This document shows positions 44,943 to 55,952 of a stretch of 64,000 nt of DNA, piece by piece. Each line of letters begins with the position of its first letter. The first letter of the stretch is position 1. Where the stretch lies: NCBI GenBank assembly GCA_002270565.1, contig NQMI01000007.1, positions 558,001 to 622,000 on the forward strand, read 5' to 3'. Origin of the DNA: Stenocarpella maydis. Its lineage: Eukaryota; Ascomycota; Sordariomycetes; Diaporthales; Diaporthaceae. The notes under the pieces were generated by a model, which saw only the letters and a program-made list of their open reading frames with translations, was not told the DNA's origin and did no database searches. The translations under genes and the position numbers were made by a program.

Positions 44943-46275
44943 ATGCCGCTTTCGCAAAAGCAGATACCGCACCCCTCGGAACTCGTCGAGTATAATTATG
45001 CCGTTGCTGGACAGTAAGTTTGCACGGCCTGCACGGTCCAAGGCCCTGCCTGTGTCTGCCTCCCGGCGCGTCGCCGCTGACACCCTCTACCCCTATAGTG
45101 ATGGAACTCTCTGCGACACCGAGGGCGAGTTGTTCATTAAGCCATGCACACAGGCCGAAATCGACTTTTATCAGTCCCTGCCGCAGAATCATTCGCGCAT
45201 GCTGGAAATTGTGCCCGAATTCGTCGGCAGTCTCTCCTTGAACGCCGCCACCGACATCAACGCCATTACCGATCAGCTGCCCGTGGTGGATGGCGACGTA
45301 ATCCCCGAGATGAAGGAGCAGGTGCTCGAGCTGATCTCGGAGAAGAGCACGGAACTGGCAGAGATGGTGGCCCCAGCGCCGGCGGCAACCACGGCCCCGG
45401 CACCTGTGGATAATGTCACTTGGGTACCGAATGCCAGTAGAAAAATCCCGACGGACAAGGCGGTTGTGCTGGACAATGCGGCCTATGGCTTCAGACGGCC
45501 CAACATTGTCGACGTCAAATTGGGCAAACGCCTTTGGGCAGACGACGCACCGCTTGAGAAGAAGCGGAGATTCGACAAGATCAGTGCCGAGACGACGCAC
45601 CGCGAGCTTGGTTTCCGAATCGCCGGCATGCGGGTTTTCAAGGGCTCCGATGACCCAGAGGAACTCGACGAGGAGGACTACCGCGTCTACGACAAGGACT
45701 ACGGCCGAAAGGATGTCAATTGTGACAACGTCCTCGAGGCCTTCCGGGGCTTTCTCTACAACCGCAGGGCTGGGATCGATGACGAGTACGCCAGGGCTGT
45801 CGCAGAAGCTTTCCTACGAGATCTGAAGCACGTTCGCGACGTCCTCGAGAAAGAGGAGACCCGCATGTATTCCTCCAGCCTCCTATTCATCTTCGAGGGC
45901 GACGGTCCCGCGCTCAAGGCGGAGATCGACGAGCAGAGCCGCAGCACTGCCACCTCTGTGAAAGCCAAGACGGAGGAAGAATGCCTCCCTGGTCGGAGCA
46001 CAAACCGGATTGATAGTGGCATCGGCTTGGACGACGAGGGCGAGATCATCTTCCCCGGTCAAGAACAGTACGGCGACCTGTCCGAGAGTGACGAGGACAC
46101 CGAGGATCAGCACATTTGGAGACTTAAGCTCATTGACTTCGCACATGCCGCCTTCGTTCCAGGACAGGGTCCCGACGAGAACATACTGCTGGGTGTCAGG
46201 AGCTTGATCAAAATCTTCGAGGAGCTGTCAAAGGACCCAGAAAAGCCAGTGACCGGTCGGAGACAGAGACGGTAA
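44943..46275 (+). CDS. arg82: Inositol polyphosphate multikinase (Arg82/Ipk2 type)
   Basis: Exons 44943-45013 and 45099-46275, 415 aa. The 85-bp intron (GTAAGT...CTGAC...TATAG) restores the family sequence YNYAVAGHDGTLCD; ignoring it gives a wrong start at 45000. The IPK-family motif PNIVDVKLG (PxxxDxKxG, inositol phosphate binding) lies mid-protein, followed by the SSLL-type motif SSSLLFIFEGD and the catalytic IDFAHA motif (Mg/ATP) near the C-terminus. Two acidic insertions (Ala/Pro-rich about residue 125-145 and Glu/Asp-rich about 320-360) separate them, as in yeast Arg82. The enzyme phosphorylates IP3 to IP4 and IP5 and in yeast also scaffolds transcription regulators (Arg80/Mcm1). Nuclear location expected. 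Well supported. Confidence 0.92.
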
Positions 46276-47331
46276 CCCTGATTGGATAGGGGCAGGCGTT
46301 CCGGGCATTACACGGGGGATATTCTGTGTTGATGGCATTTTGGCAAGAGGAAAAAGTTCTGGGCAGCATCAACGGGTTCAGGCATGACTGGGCATGACAA
46401 GAGACATTGTTCGGTCCATCTCTGGTGTCCATGACGGTTCATCATAATACCCCATATAGGGTCTTTTTGCGCAAGTAGCTTTACCGGTACCTACTTGACT
46501 TCAACAGGCGTTCGGAGACGGGGCCATAGCTGGTCTCTTGGTCTTAGATACAATAAACTTGTGTTCTCATTTCAAACCTCTGGCCTTCCTGGCGCCGCAT
46601 GTGATTGGAGTGCAATACGCGCCAGAGAAAGTCTATGCCTCGGCGGTTGTGTATGCCTCTTACCTAGGTGCCTCATGGTTCACACTGTCACGGCATTCGA
46701 GGTGACATTGTCGTTGACAGGACCTCATGGCTCAAATCCTATTTTGCCACTCCTTGAAAGGCCTCCTGCGTCATCCTTGACTCGTTGCCAGCCACACAAG
46801 GTTTATTACCATAGCCATGACGTCTCCATGCAAGGCCCCTTCCTATCGCCGGCGACGGACCCTCTCGACTGCATCTCGGCTGCAGGAATGGGCATGTGTG
46901 ATTGCCATGTCCCGAACTCAGGGGAGAGGCGCTAGGCCGGGCGATGTGCCTGAGGTGCGGGGATGGGGGATCTCTCAGTGGGTGTGTGGGGGTGCACTTC
47001 GGCCTGGCCCGTGGCAATCTTGCGTGTTACCCACCTGGAAGCTACAGTACCTCCTTGCCCAAAGCTGCGCTGCTGATACCTGGGGGGTACCTCGGTACCT
47101 CTTGCCTGCACCACCTCTACGTAGTGTACCAAGGTACACTGCACTCGTCCTGCATTACCCCTTCCGGGGGCCAGATCTTTTGCAGCGGCCTAGCTCTCCC
47201 TCCAGTGTGGGCTGCAAGCAGGAGCTCCACCACCTCACGTCTTGAATAGGATCGAGACCAACAAGGCTGAGCTGCCGCGACACCCGGCTCTGTTTCCCGC
47301 CCTTCGCCTCTCTGGGGATGAGCATCTCGAC
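46276..47331. other. Intergenic region
   Basis: 3' region of the kinase and promoter of Clp1. Rich in GGTACC-type palindromes (about 46487, 46661, 47088, 47125). No gene seen. Confidence 0.55.
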
Positions 47332-48904
47332 ATGTCGATTCCTGGATTAGGGCAGCTGCCTATCAAGGTACGCCAACGCTCCAGCAGCCCGTCTTCGTAA
47401 CGACATTGACAGCGGGCAGAGCTCACCCACCGCCTCGCACGCCGCAAGCTAACCAGATGGTCTCCTCGGGGACTCACAGGCAGCGACCACCCCCATCCGC
47501 AAGATCAACCTCCGGCCCTTCTGGGAGTGGCGCTTCGACATCCCCCACAGCTCCACCGTCACCGTGCGCCTCGTCTCGGGCACCGCAGAGCGCGACGGCA
47601 CCGAGCTCGCCCTCAACGTCACCTACAAGCTTCGGGGTACCAAGTCCAAGATTCTGACCTGGCGTGGCTGCGAGCTCGAGTTCGAGCCCGCCGGCGACTT
47701 CCACGAGCACGTCTCCGAGTACAACGGGCCCGACGAGACGCCCCAGGTGTCCTACCTGAATCTGCACTTCCTCCTCGACGGCCTGCGCAGGGACGCCGCC
47801 AGAGTACGGGGGGGCGGCAGCGGCGCGACGACCGGGCCGCGCGTCCTCATCGCCGGCCCGAGGGATGTGGGCAAGACGACCCTTGCGCGCACGCTGGCGG
47901 CGCTGGCGGTCAAGTCGGGCGCGCAGCCCGTCGTTGTCAACACGGACCCGCGCGAGGGCATGCTGAGCCTGCCCGGAACCCTGACCGCCGCCGTCTACGC
48001 GACCATCATGGACCTGGATGGCGAGGGCACCAACGGTTGGGGCGGCACCCCCACCAGCGGTCCGTCCGGAGTGCCTGTGAAGCTGCCCATTGCGCAGTAC
48101 TACGGCCGCCCGGCCCCCGCGGACGACGTGCAGCTGTACAAGGAGCTCGTCTCGAGGCTGGCTGGGTCCGCGACCGCGCGCATGAGCGGGGATGCGGATG
48201 TCAGGAGCTCTGGGATGATCATTGACACGCCGGGTGTCGGGTCCTCTGCCCAGACCGACGCGGCAGAGTTGGACGTGTTGTCGCACGTGGTTGACGAGTT
48301 CTCGGTTAATATTATCGTTGTCCTGGGCTCGTCGCAGTTGTATGCAGAGCTGCAGAAGCGATTTGCAAGGGAAAAGACGACCGTGGGCGAGCCGATTGCG
48401 CTGGTTATGCTCGAGAAGTCTCACGGTGTGGTCGAGAGGGACGAGGGCTGGATGAAGGCCATGCAGGAAGCCACAATCAAGGAATACTTTTTCGGTGACA
48501 GCAAGAGGACTCTCAGCCCCTTTACCCAGCAAGTGGACTTTGATGCCGTGGCTATCTATCGCATCCCCGAGCGTAAGGCCTCCTGGCACCCCACTTCTTT
48601 TCTGTAGAAGCTTTTACTCTGACATTGACGGCCAGCGAACGAGAACGGCGGCGAAGGAAGAGGCCTTGAGAAGATCGAGCCCACGCCGGCACTGTCCCAC
48701 TGGACCCTGGCAGTCATGAACGCGTCAGTTGGTGACTCTCCGGAAAGCATACGAACGGCGTCGGTGCTGGGATTTGTGTACATCTCCGACGTCGTCAAGG
48801 ATAGGAAGAAGCTGAGTATGTTGACGCCCGTGAGCGGAAGGCTTGGCAAGCGACCACTGTTATGGGGAAGCTGGCCGGAGCAGTTCATCAACCTCTTGGG
48901 GTGA
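47332..48904 (+). CDS. clp1: Polyribonucleotide 5'-kinase-like pre-mRNA cleavage factor Clp1
   Basis: Exons 47332-47367, 47480-48572 and 48636-48904, 465 aa. Introns of 112 and 63 bp; the second splits a codon after one base. N-terminal beta domain: INLRPFWEWRFD and ELEFEPAGDF. Central P-loop domain: Walker A GPRDVGKTT, followed by NTDPREGMLSLPG and MIIDTPGVG. The C-terminal domain is completed only by the third exon (LGFVYISDVV ... INLLG). Clp1 is a subunit of cleavage factor IA, bridging Pcf11 and the polyadenylation machinery; animal Clp1 also phosphorylates RNA 5' ends, while yeast Clp1 binds ATP without kinase activity. The P-loop here reads GxxDVGKTT, similar to yeast. Length fits fungal orthologues. 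Confidence 0.92.
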
Positions 48905-50287
48905 GCATGGAGGCATTATACCAACTCAGGCGGGCTGTATGCCGCACAGAGAGGATCGTCTCCGACCTCAGTTTGGTCGCTTGCATTAGGACCGGCGTTT
49001 GCGGCGTCCTTTTTAAGCAGTGCAGACTATAAGGCATGTTGGAAAATGGACAGAGTGTCTGTCGATCATGCCCTCAGCTGAGGCTGGGCCCCCGAGGCAG
49101 GAGAATAGTAAGCCATCGTCAGGTCCCAGTACCACCAAAAAAGTCCCCTCACATTCGAGCTCGAATTACTCCGTACTCAACTCCAAAATAGAGCATGTAC
49201 CTCAATAATAATATATCGGGGTACTCAGAACTAGATGCTTCCTTATAAACAATAAGAATATCAAATAAAATCTAGGGTGCTCGCGGAAGGCTAATGCAAA
49301 GTATTGTAAGGTCCTGGTTTCTGGCACCGAGCCGACTCTGGATTACTTTTCTCTGTGGCTGCCGCCACGGCGCGACGCCTAGTCCGAGCGGACCTTTCTT
49401 TCGACACTGACGGCTGCCCGTCCGAGAACATGACTTGTGTTGTGTTTTCCCCGTTGACATTGGCGCTGACTGCTGCTATGTTGACACGACACTTACACTA
49501 TCAGACTTGACCGCCCCCCACTCAGTGCTAGGTCCGTGTCCTATATTGCCACCGGAGTATCTTTTGCTACGTGAGTATCTTGCGATCTGCCGCCCTCTCT
49601 GCCGGCACGCATGACCGCTCTCAGGGTGGCGTTGTTTCACTTCATCTGGGCCCTTCGGTTAGCTTGCCGGGCGCTACCATAGTGTAAGAAACACGGCGCA
49701 ATATCTGACGGCAGTCCAAACTTGCTGATTTTCTTCCAGCCAACCACGAAATGCCATTTTCCCTGCTGCTGGTTTGGCCCTGACGCGCCCGTACCACATC
49801 GCTTATTGTGAAGTTTGTTACAGCCGCGGTGGGCCTGGTCTGAGACTGGGGAATGCCTCTTTGCACCATCGCCGGCTCCACTCTGCTCTGTAACTTGGTG
49901 CTTAAATCACTTGCGCTCGAGCTGAACCACTGTTCTGCCACCGGCAGAAATGACTCGGATGTTATGCAGCTCGTGGTTTCCTCTCCGGGTATTCGGGACC
50001 ATGCCCACCACGTTCACGATATAATCGAGTAGGAGCATCCGGCAGAGGCCCATCCCGAGAATGTGGCCTCTCTGGCAGATCCTCCTTATGCGCAAGTCTG
50101 CGCGGGCTAGGCACATATGAGCGTCGCCTCACCCAGGACCACCTGTCGTTTCAATTCTTGAGGGCATGTTCTGAGAATCTGTCACTCGTGAGGCTACGAC
50201 ACGGTGACGATGGCCGTGATCCTACCGGGCTGACTGCCATCTCGGCCGCACGTTCGGGAACGGAGAGAGAAGGACATCACGCCCGCA
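48905..50287. other. Intergenic region
   Basis: Between Clp1 and the GPCR gene, both plus strand. No gene recognised; frames are short and contradictory. Confidence 0.55.
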
Positions 50288-52234
50288 ATGGATCCGAAGG
50301 TCGACTGGTCTACCACCCGGAGCCTAAAAATCATGTCCCTGATGCTATCAGCTGCCAGTCTCGGGGCAGCATCTTTGTCGATGTACTGGCTGGTGAGAAT
50401 GCGCCGCAGCTTTCGTCACGAGTAAGCAAAGGTCCATGCCCCTCACGGCTGTCTGCGTCTGTCGCGCGGGTGTCTTCAGTTGTCGCCTTGATGCGGGCTA
50501 ACTCGAGAGTCTCCAAGTCTAATCCTCCTACTGATCGCTAGCGACATTGCAAAGTCCTTATCGTTCGTAATCTACTCGTCTGTCACTCTCAACCGTCCGC
50601 TTCCCGCAGAGCCTGGATCAACACTCTGCCAGGTCAGCGGCTTCTTCCTGGCAATGGCGATTGAGGCGTCAGATGCGGCCGTGTTTCTCATTGCGCTCCA
50701 CTGGACAGTCTATATAACTCGGTCGGATATGGCGGCCGGCAAGAGTGGGATTTATCCGTACAGGTACCTGGCATTCGGATTCTACGTTGCCTTCCCCGCC
50801 ATAATGGCCTCTCTTGCGTTTGCCAAGTTTCCAGCCTACGTCGATACCGGTCAGTACTGCTACTTGCCAACCACCCCATGGTGGAAGCGCATGTCACTGT
50901 CCTGGATCCCGCGGTACATCAACATGGCCGTGAGCGTTGTTATGTACTGTGCTTCCTATGTGTACGTTCACATAACGATGAGACGATTCGGAAGGCAGCA
51001 TGGGTCAGTCCCGACAGGCCACCGAGAGAGACAAATACCAGTCACACCAGCTATAGTTAGCCATGGTTTGATTCCATCGCCCATGGAATCCAGACGTATC
51101 TCGTTCAGGGTCCCTACGGACTGGAGTTCATACGGAGATAATTCATGTATGCAGGCCGACACTGGGGTCGGATTCCGAGATACCCTGCGATCGAGGCTGG
51201 AGCAAGTGAGCTTAAGCTCGAGAAGGAGATCAAAAGGCTGGCCCTGCCAAGGCTTGGACTGGGACTCCGAGGCAGGAGCACACACTCCGGCTTCAGGACG
51301 GGTGTCGCCGAGGACAGGGGCTGCTGAGCTGGCGGTGGAGCCCACAGAGATGGAGCACGGAGTCCAGCCTCTACGGCCGTCAACATCCACACTCAAATCG
51401 GAGGAGGGAGTCGAGACTCCTCCCTCGCGGCTATCTGCGTCACGAGTCGGCAGCTCCGCCGTGTTCTACCGCCGGCCACTGTCCACAACTATCGAAGCAG
51501 ACGAGGCATTCAAGGGCGCGAGGATCAACGCAGATAGAAGGGGCCACCTGGAGAGCCCGCAGATACACATTTTTACAGCTCTCCAGCAGGGGCCGCGTAC
51601 TGACAACGAGGGCGGCCAGATCCAGAGCACCCCCGTAGCCTCGCTGGACTATGAGACGTCCGGGCCTGACGGCATCTCCCGCGGTCACGATAGGATACGC
51701 CGCCAGCTAAGCTTCTTGTTCATCTACCCAGCAGTGTACGCCTGTGTCTGGGTCTTCCCGCTGGTGAACGACGTGATTACGTTTGGCAGAAATGACCACC
51801 AAAAGCCAATCTGGGTCATGGCAGCCAGCCTGGCCTCATTATGCGTCCAGGGCCTGGCGGACACAATGGTGTTCTGCATCAGGGAGAGGCCCTGGAGGCA
51901 CGCAGAAGGCGGGTTCTGGGAGAACATTGGAATCTTCATGAGCAGCCTCAATTTCAGACCGCGAAATGAGACCGGCAGGACCAAGGAGGAGATGTTCCAC
52001 GATGGCTCGAGGGCGAGGCTGAGGAGGGAGGAGGAGATAGGGCGTGAGCAGCGTGCAGACAAGACGAACCGGATGAGCGCCGGCTGCACATCTGATGGGT
52101 CTGTCTATAGGCACTGGTGGGATGCCGAGCTTCCTGGTGACGACGAAGGCGGTAATGAAGATAATACGAGTAAGGATGAGGAGTGGCAACTGAGCGCGAG
52201 GCCTGGCGATCAGGGCAGCACACGGACTGGTTGA
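50288..52234 (+). CDS. Git3/Gpr1-family G-protein-coupled receptor
   Basis: Exons 50288-50421 and 50518-52234, 616 aa. The 96-bp intron (GTAAGC...CTAAC...CCAAG) restores RRSFRHDLILLLIASD, the conserved TM1-TM2 junction of this family. TM3 region AMAIEASDAAVFLIALH, TM4 YLAFGFYVAFPAIMASLAF, the QYCYLP extracellular Cys loop and TM5 (YINMAVSVVMYCASYVYV) follow. A long third cytoplasmic loop (about residues 220-420, Ser/Arg/Pro-rich) precedes TM6 (FLFIYPAVYACVWVFPLV) and TM7 (VMAASLASLCVQGLADTMVF). The tail is acidic. Gpr1/Git3 receptors sense glucose or related ligands and feed G-alpha/cAMP-PKA signalling; Neurospora GPR-4 is a carbon-sensing relative. Ligand unknown here. Start chosen at the first Met giving an exon in phase. 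Confidence 0.87.
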
Positions 52235-52317
52235 GGACGGGGCTCGTGGCCCCTTTCTGAAGGGCATTTTTGCTTGGCGCTCAGCGTAATTGAGATATAC
52301 TACCACGAATACTATGT

Positions 52318-53191
52318 TTAAGTTTCTCCCGAGGTGCCCTCGTGGCCCTGTATAAATCGGAGAAACGCCTGGGCTATCCTCACACCGTCGTGGTCCTTGT
52401 TGACCCGGTCCACCCCCGAAGAGTAGACGTCATCAGTGAAGACCTTGGAGTCGTGCCTGAGCTCCAGGATCTCGCTCACGATCTCACCCGTAAACTCTGG
52501 GTGCCCTTGCACCGTGATCGCCCTCCCGGGGAGGAGGAATCCCTGCGTGGCACAGACGTCGTTGTCACCCAGGTTCCGGGCGCCCTCGGGATTTGAGAAG
52601 ACAATGTCCCGGTGCATCTGGTGTATTTTCTGCGACAGCGTCAGCGGATGCGAATGTGGCCATGTCCCGTGCTATTTCAGGCTTTGGGGGGGGGGGGGGC
52701 CTTGGTCTCTCTCGTCTTACCAGGGTGTCAGACCCAAACACTGCCCTCCCCGTCTCACTCAGCCTGACCTCAGTCACACTGACCTCCCAGCCGTTGTCGT
52801 TGCGGCCCACCTTGACGCCGAGCGCCCGCGCGACGATCTGGTGGCCGAAGCACACGCCCACCACCTTGACGCGCCCACCCGTGGCGAGGGCCTTGCGCGT
52901 GAAGTCGACCAGGGCGACGATCCACTCGTCGTCCAGGTAGGCCGAGTGCTTGGAGCCGCTGATGAGGACGGCGTCGACGGCGGCCAGGTCCGGGTACCTG
53001 CCGGGCTCGGCGACGACGTCGTAGCCGGTGATGTCGAGGCGGGCCTCGAGCGGCTCCGGGGCGACGGCGCGGCGGAAGAGGTCCGCGAAGACGCCCCTGT
53101 AGCCGTGGTACTTGGCGTCTGCGTTGGGCACGGGCGTGTCTGCCTCGAGGACCGCGAGGCGGACTGGGGTCGTTGCGGCCGTCGAGCCCAT
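52318..53191 (-). CDS. Class I glutamine amidotransferase-like protein
   Basis: Exons 53191-52721 and 52629-52318, 260 aa. The 91-bp intron (GTAAGA...CTGAC...CGCAG) is phase 0 and holds a 14-bp homopolymer. The nucleophile elbow VVGVCFGHQIVA places Cys114, and GHPEF near the C-terminus supplies His200 and Glu202, completing the Cys-His-Glu triad of type I GATases. YPDLAAVDAVLISGS gives the strand-loop typical of the fold. There is no synthetase domain, so this stand-alone form resembles fungal GATase1-like proteins whose acceptor substrate is unknown (the family also includes gamma-glutamyl peptide hydrolases). The open frame extends upstream to 53449 with low-complexity Ser/Pro/His sequence that I treat as 5' untranslated. 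It is convergent with the GPCR gene, 83 bp apart. Confidence 0.88.
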
Positions 53192-54294
53192 GTTTTGCGC
53201 GAGGCGGGGCGGGGGGCGTGGTGCCTCCTCCGGGGTTTCAGGTGTGAGTGAGTGGGTGAGTGAGTGAGTAAGTGACAAGCTCAGACTCGGGGGAGGAGAC
53301 GCGGTGCTCGGCGAGGGGAGAGGAGAAGGGTTTCGGCTTGAAGGGATGCCCTGAGGTCCCGGGAGGATTCGAAAGCTGAGAGTTTGGAACAGCGGATACC
53401 TGACAGGGTGGTTCCTGAGCCCTATACATGTAGATACTTGAGCTGACAATTGCTGTTACTCCATGTTTGCGAACTGCGCCCACGAGGTGAGGACAAAGGC
53501 ATGTGACGTCCATCTTGACTCGCAGTCGCGATAAGCGCCTCTTGGTGGGTGGTCCACAGCCGCCGCCGTTCTCGGAGCCTCTCTGTTGGGCAAGCGTAGC
53601 GCCATTCGGAACTCTGCTTGGTTGGAGTGAGTCCTTCGTCAGGACGTCCTTGCGATGTTCCTAGGAGAAAGACCCATTCTGCCCCATGAGGTTCATGGCT
53701 AGTGTAAGTCAGGAGATTATCTTGATTCTTGGGGCAGGCGTGCATCGAGTTAGTGGAGGATTGATCGATCGCATGCAATGCCAATGCCATGCATGCATGT
53801 GGCTGATGGATCTGCGCATGCGCTTACGCGTGGCGTTCCCTCCCCCTTCTTCCCACCAGACCCGTTGTGGATGACAGGCCCTAACCCTGGGAACGTCAGA
53901 ATGTTCTCGTGTACTCCGTGTCTCGTCCACACACACACGCGCGCGCACACACACACAACTTACACACACTCCACTTACACAGCCTCCACAAGGATAATTC
54001 TCTCTGTCGCTTCGGCCGACGTGAGATCCCGGTCCGATTCTGGGTTCCGGCTTGTCTGGCGCTCTCTCCACAGGGCCATGCTTGCCACAAGCGAGCAGCA
54101 TCCATGCGTTTCCCGCTCATCTGACTACTCGATACGTTGGCGCCTGTTTGACTGTCAGTTCTCCCGCTTCGACAAGTGTGACTCACAATTCCATGTTCTC
54201 TCTCTCCCCCTCTTCCTCTCTCTGTGTGTGTTTTTTGGATTGTTTCTCTTCAATCTCAGGTCGCACCACGTCGACCCAGATCCTATCATGATGT
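53192..54294. other. Intergenic region with dinucleotide tract
   Basis: Upstream of the amidotransferase gene and downstream of the pseudogene, both minus strand. GAGT repeats near 53245-53275 and an alternating CA/CG tract at 53929-53957. No gene recognised. Confidence 0.55.
53929..53957. repeat. (CA)n(CG)n(CA)n tract
   Basis: Alternating purine-pyrimidine stretch of about 29 bp, non-coding, Z-DNA prone. Confidence 0.85.
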
Positions 54295-55952
54295 CTACTC
54301 AAGCTGCGTGCTGTTGAACAAGTGGTTCCCAGTATCAGTTGCCCTTTTCCCTTGGACCCGCTCTCAAACAAGTGCATCGCGACGAAGCCGACATTCCGAT
54401 CGGCTTCTATCTGTCCGGGAAGCTTTGTTGAACAGTTTAGCCTGTACGATGCCTGTCCAATGAAGTCGACAATCGTTTTGCCACTCTTCACAACGGAATC
54501 CACCAGAAGGACAGACTTCTGGCCGCTGATTTGTTATTCCTTCAGATCTCTTGGCCTATGCGCATGAACAAACATGGCAGCCGGAAAGGCCTCGCTGACG
54601 CCCAGTGCCACTGGCTCGCCTCCTCGCATTAAGACAACAATCACGGTTTCCTCTTCGTCTAGAAGTCGATATCCCTCGGTCGCGTATTTCTGGGCATGCG
54701 GAATTTCAGTCTGTTCGCAGCCGATCATCTCCGATATGTGCTGCGTTACTATCCACCATCCCGCCCTTCGATGTGCCTCCCGCAGCCTTGGCCCAGTAAT
54801 GCCTGCATCCCTCATTGGTGTTATGAGAAACTTTGCTGCCGTTGAATCAGAAGCGTGGATGCGGCCGAGCTTGGGACCGTATGAAGTCCGAGCCAGAGTG
54901 CTGGTCATGAAAGTGCCGTCCATTTTAATTTTTGACAACGGGAACCGGGGCTCCTGCAAGTCCAGGGCGTGAACCTGCTGGCAGGAGGGTCTGCCTTAGG
55001 CGCAGACCGCCACACACAACTTTCCATAATGCTTGGTCCTTACTCTTGCTTCTCATTTCGAGAGGCCCCGTCACCACTAAGGCTTGATCAGCCGCCATCA
55101 GCATCGATATGTCCACCTCGCTATCGCCAAAAGCGTGGACTCGTACTCCGTAACGCTTCCGGAGACGCTCGACTATGGATGCTTTGACCCCAGGAGTGAC
55201 AACCAAGCTATCTGAGACCCGGCCGCCACCGATGGCTTCAAACTGGGTAGAGGACTGCAAGCCTTGCAGCGCCTTCTCCCAAATTCGCTTGACAGGGCGA
55301 TCTCGATCTTGCTCGCCGAAGGAGCCATGATATCGTCCAATTGGGCTAGCGCGCGGCGTAAGTTGTTCTCTTCTGAGTGATCACGGATGTCTTGCATCAG
55401 CCTTCTCACGCGGGCAATCCATCGCCCGAAGGTGCATGCAGAGTGGAGAACATGATTCCATGCTGGCGACACGGAGTCTTCGCTCTCGACTTTCCGCTGA
55501 TTGCCACCTGCGCAAATCGGCAACGCTAATCTCCGGGCGGCTTCGCTTTGTGTCATTCAGATGGTACTCGGAAATAGTCTCAGCAGGCGTGTCGAGGTAC
55601 ATGATGTGTGTATACGTGTCAAGATCTGCCTGCATGTGTACCTCCAACGCGCCGGTACCTGTCCAGACCGTAAGATGGCCAGCGACTATGCTTACTTTAT
55701 GGCTTGACTGGCATGTTTCTGCAATGTGCTGGATGGCAATCTCGCGGTAGATAGCCTTCTCAGCGTCGGGCTTCCGCTGAAAGGCTGCAAGCCCACCACG
55801 GACCATCGAAGTCAGTATATGAGCCGTCAAAGAAGGCAAAATCTCTCTCGCCACGGGTCTTCCTCAAGTTGTTCGATGGGCGTTGTTTTTCCACACCCGG
55901 ATATTCCGTAAATGTCGACCACCAAAGGCTTGTTGTCATCGGTCCCTGACAT
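54295..55952 (-). pseudogene. Decayed P-loop / HAD / uracil phosphoribosyltransferase fusion gene
   Basis: On the minus strand this reads as a trimodular fungal protein in broken pieces. The start at 55952 gives a Walker A GISGCGKTT, but a frameshift within about 90 bp is needed to continue (DFAFFDGS). A kinase-like body spans about 55854-55381. A HAD C-terminal half follows (IGGGRVSDSLVVTPGVK, FGDSEVDISMLMAADQA), then the PRTase part (TPMRDAGITGPRLREAHRR, VLMRGGEPVALGVSEAFP) and VVKSGKTIVDFI. At least four frame changes and several stops interrupt it; the HAD N-terminal half with the nucleophile Asp motif appears deleted (between about 55340 and 55290). A last frameshift lies before the C-terminal TDTGNHLF block ending at 54295. 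I recognise the architecture from other Pezizomycotina; no intact product is possible. Confidence 0.8.

Noticed and set aside
44779..45098. Upstream part of the 498-codon frame ahead of the inositol kinase
   Set aside because: It runs through an intron (45014-45098); the spliced start at 44943 restores the conserved N-terminus.
47474..48589. 371-codon minus-strand frame over Clp1
   Set aside because: Shadow of Clp1; the plus strand holds the P-loop and family motifs.
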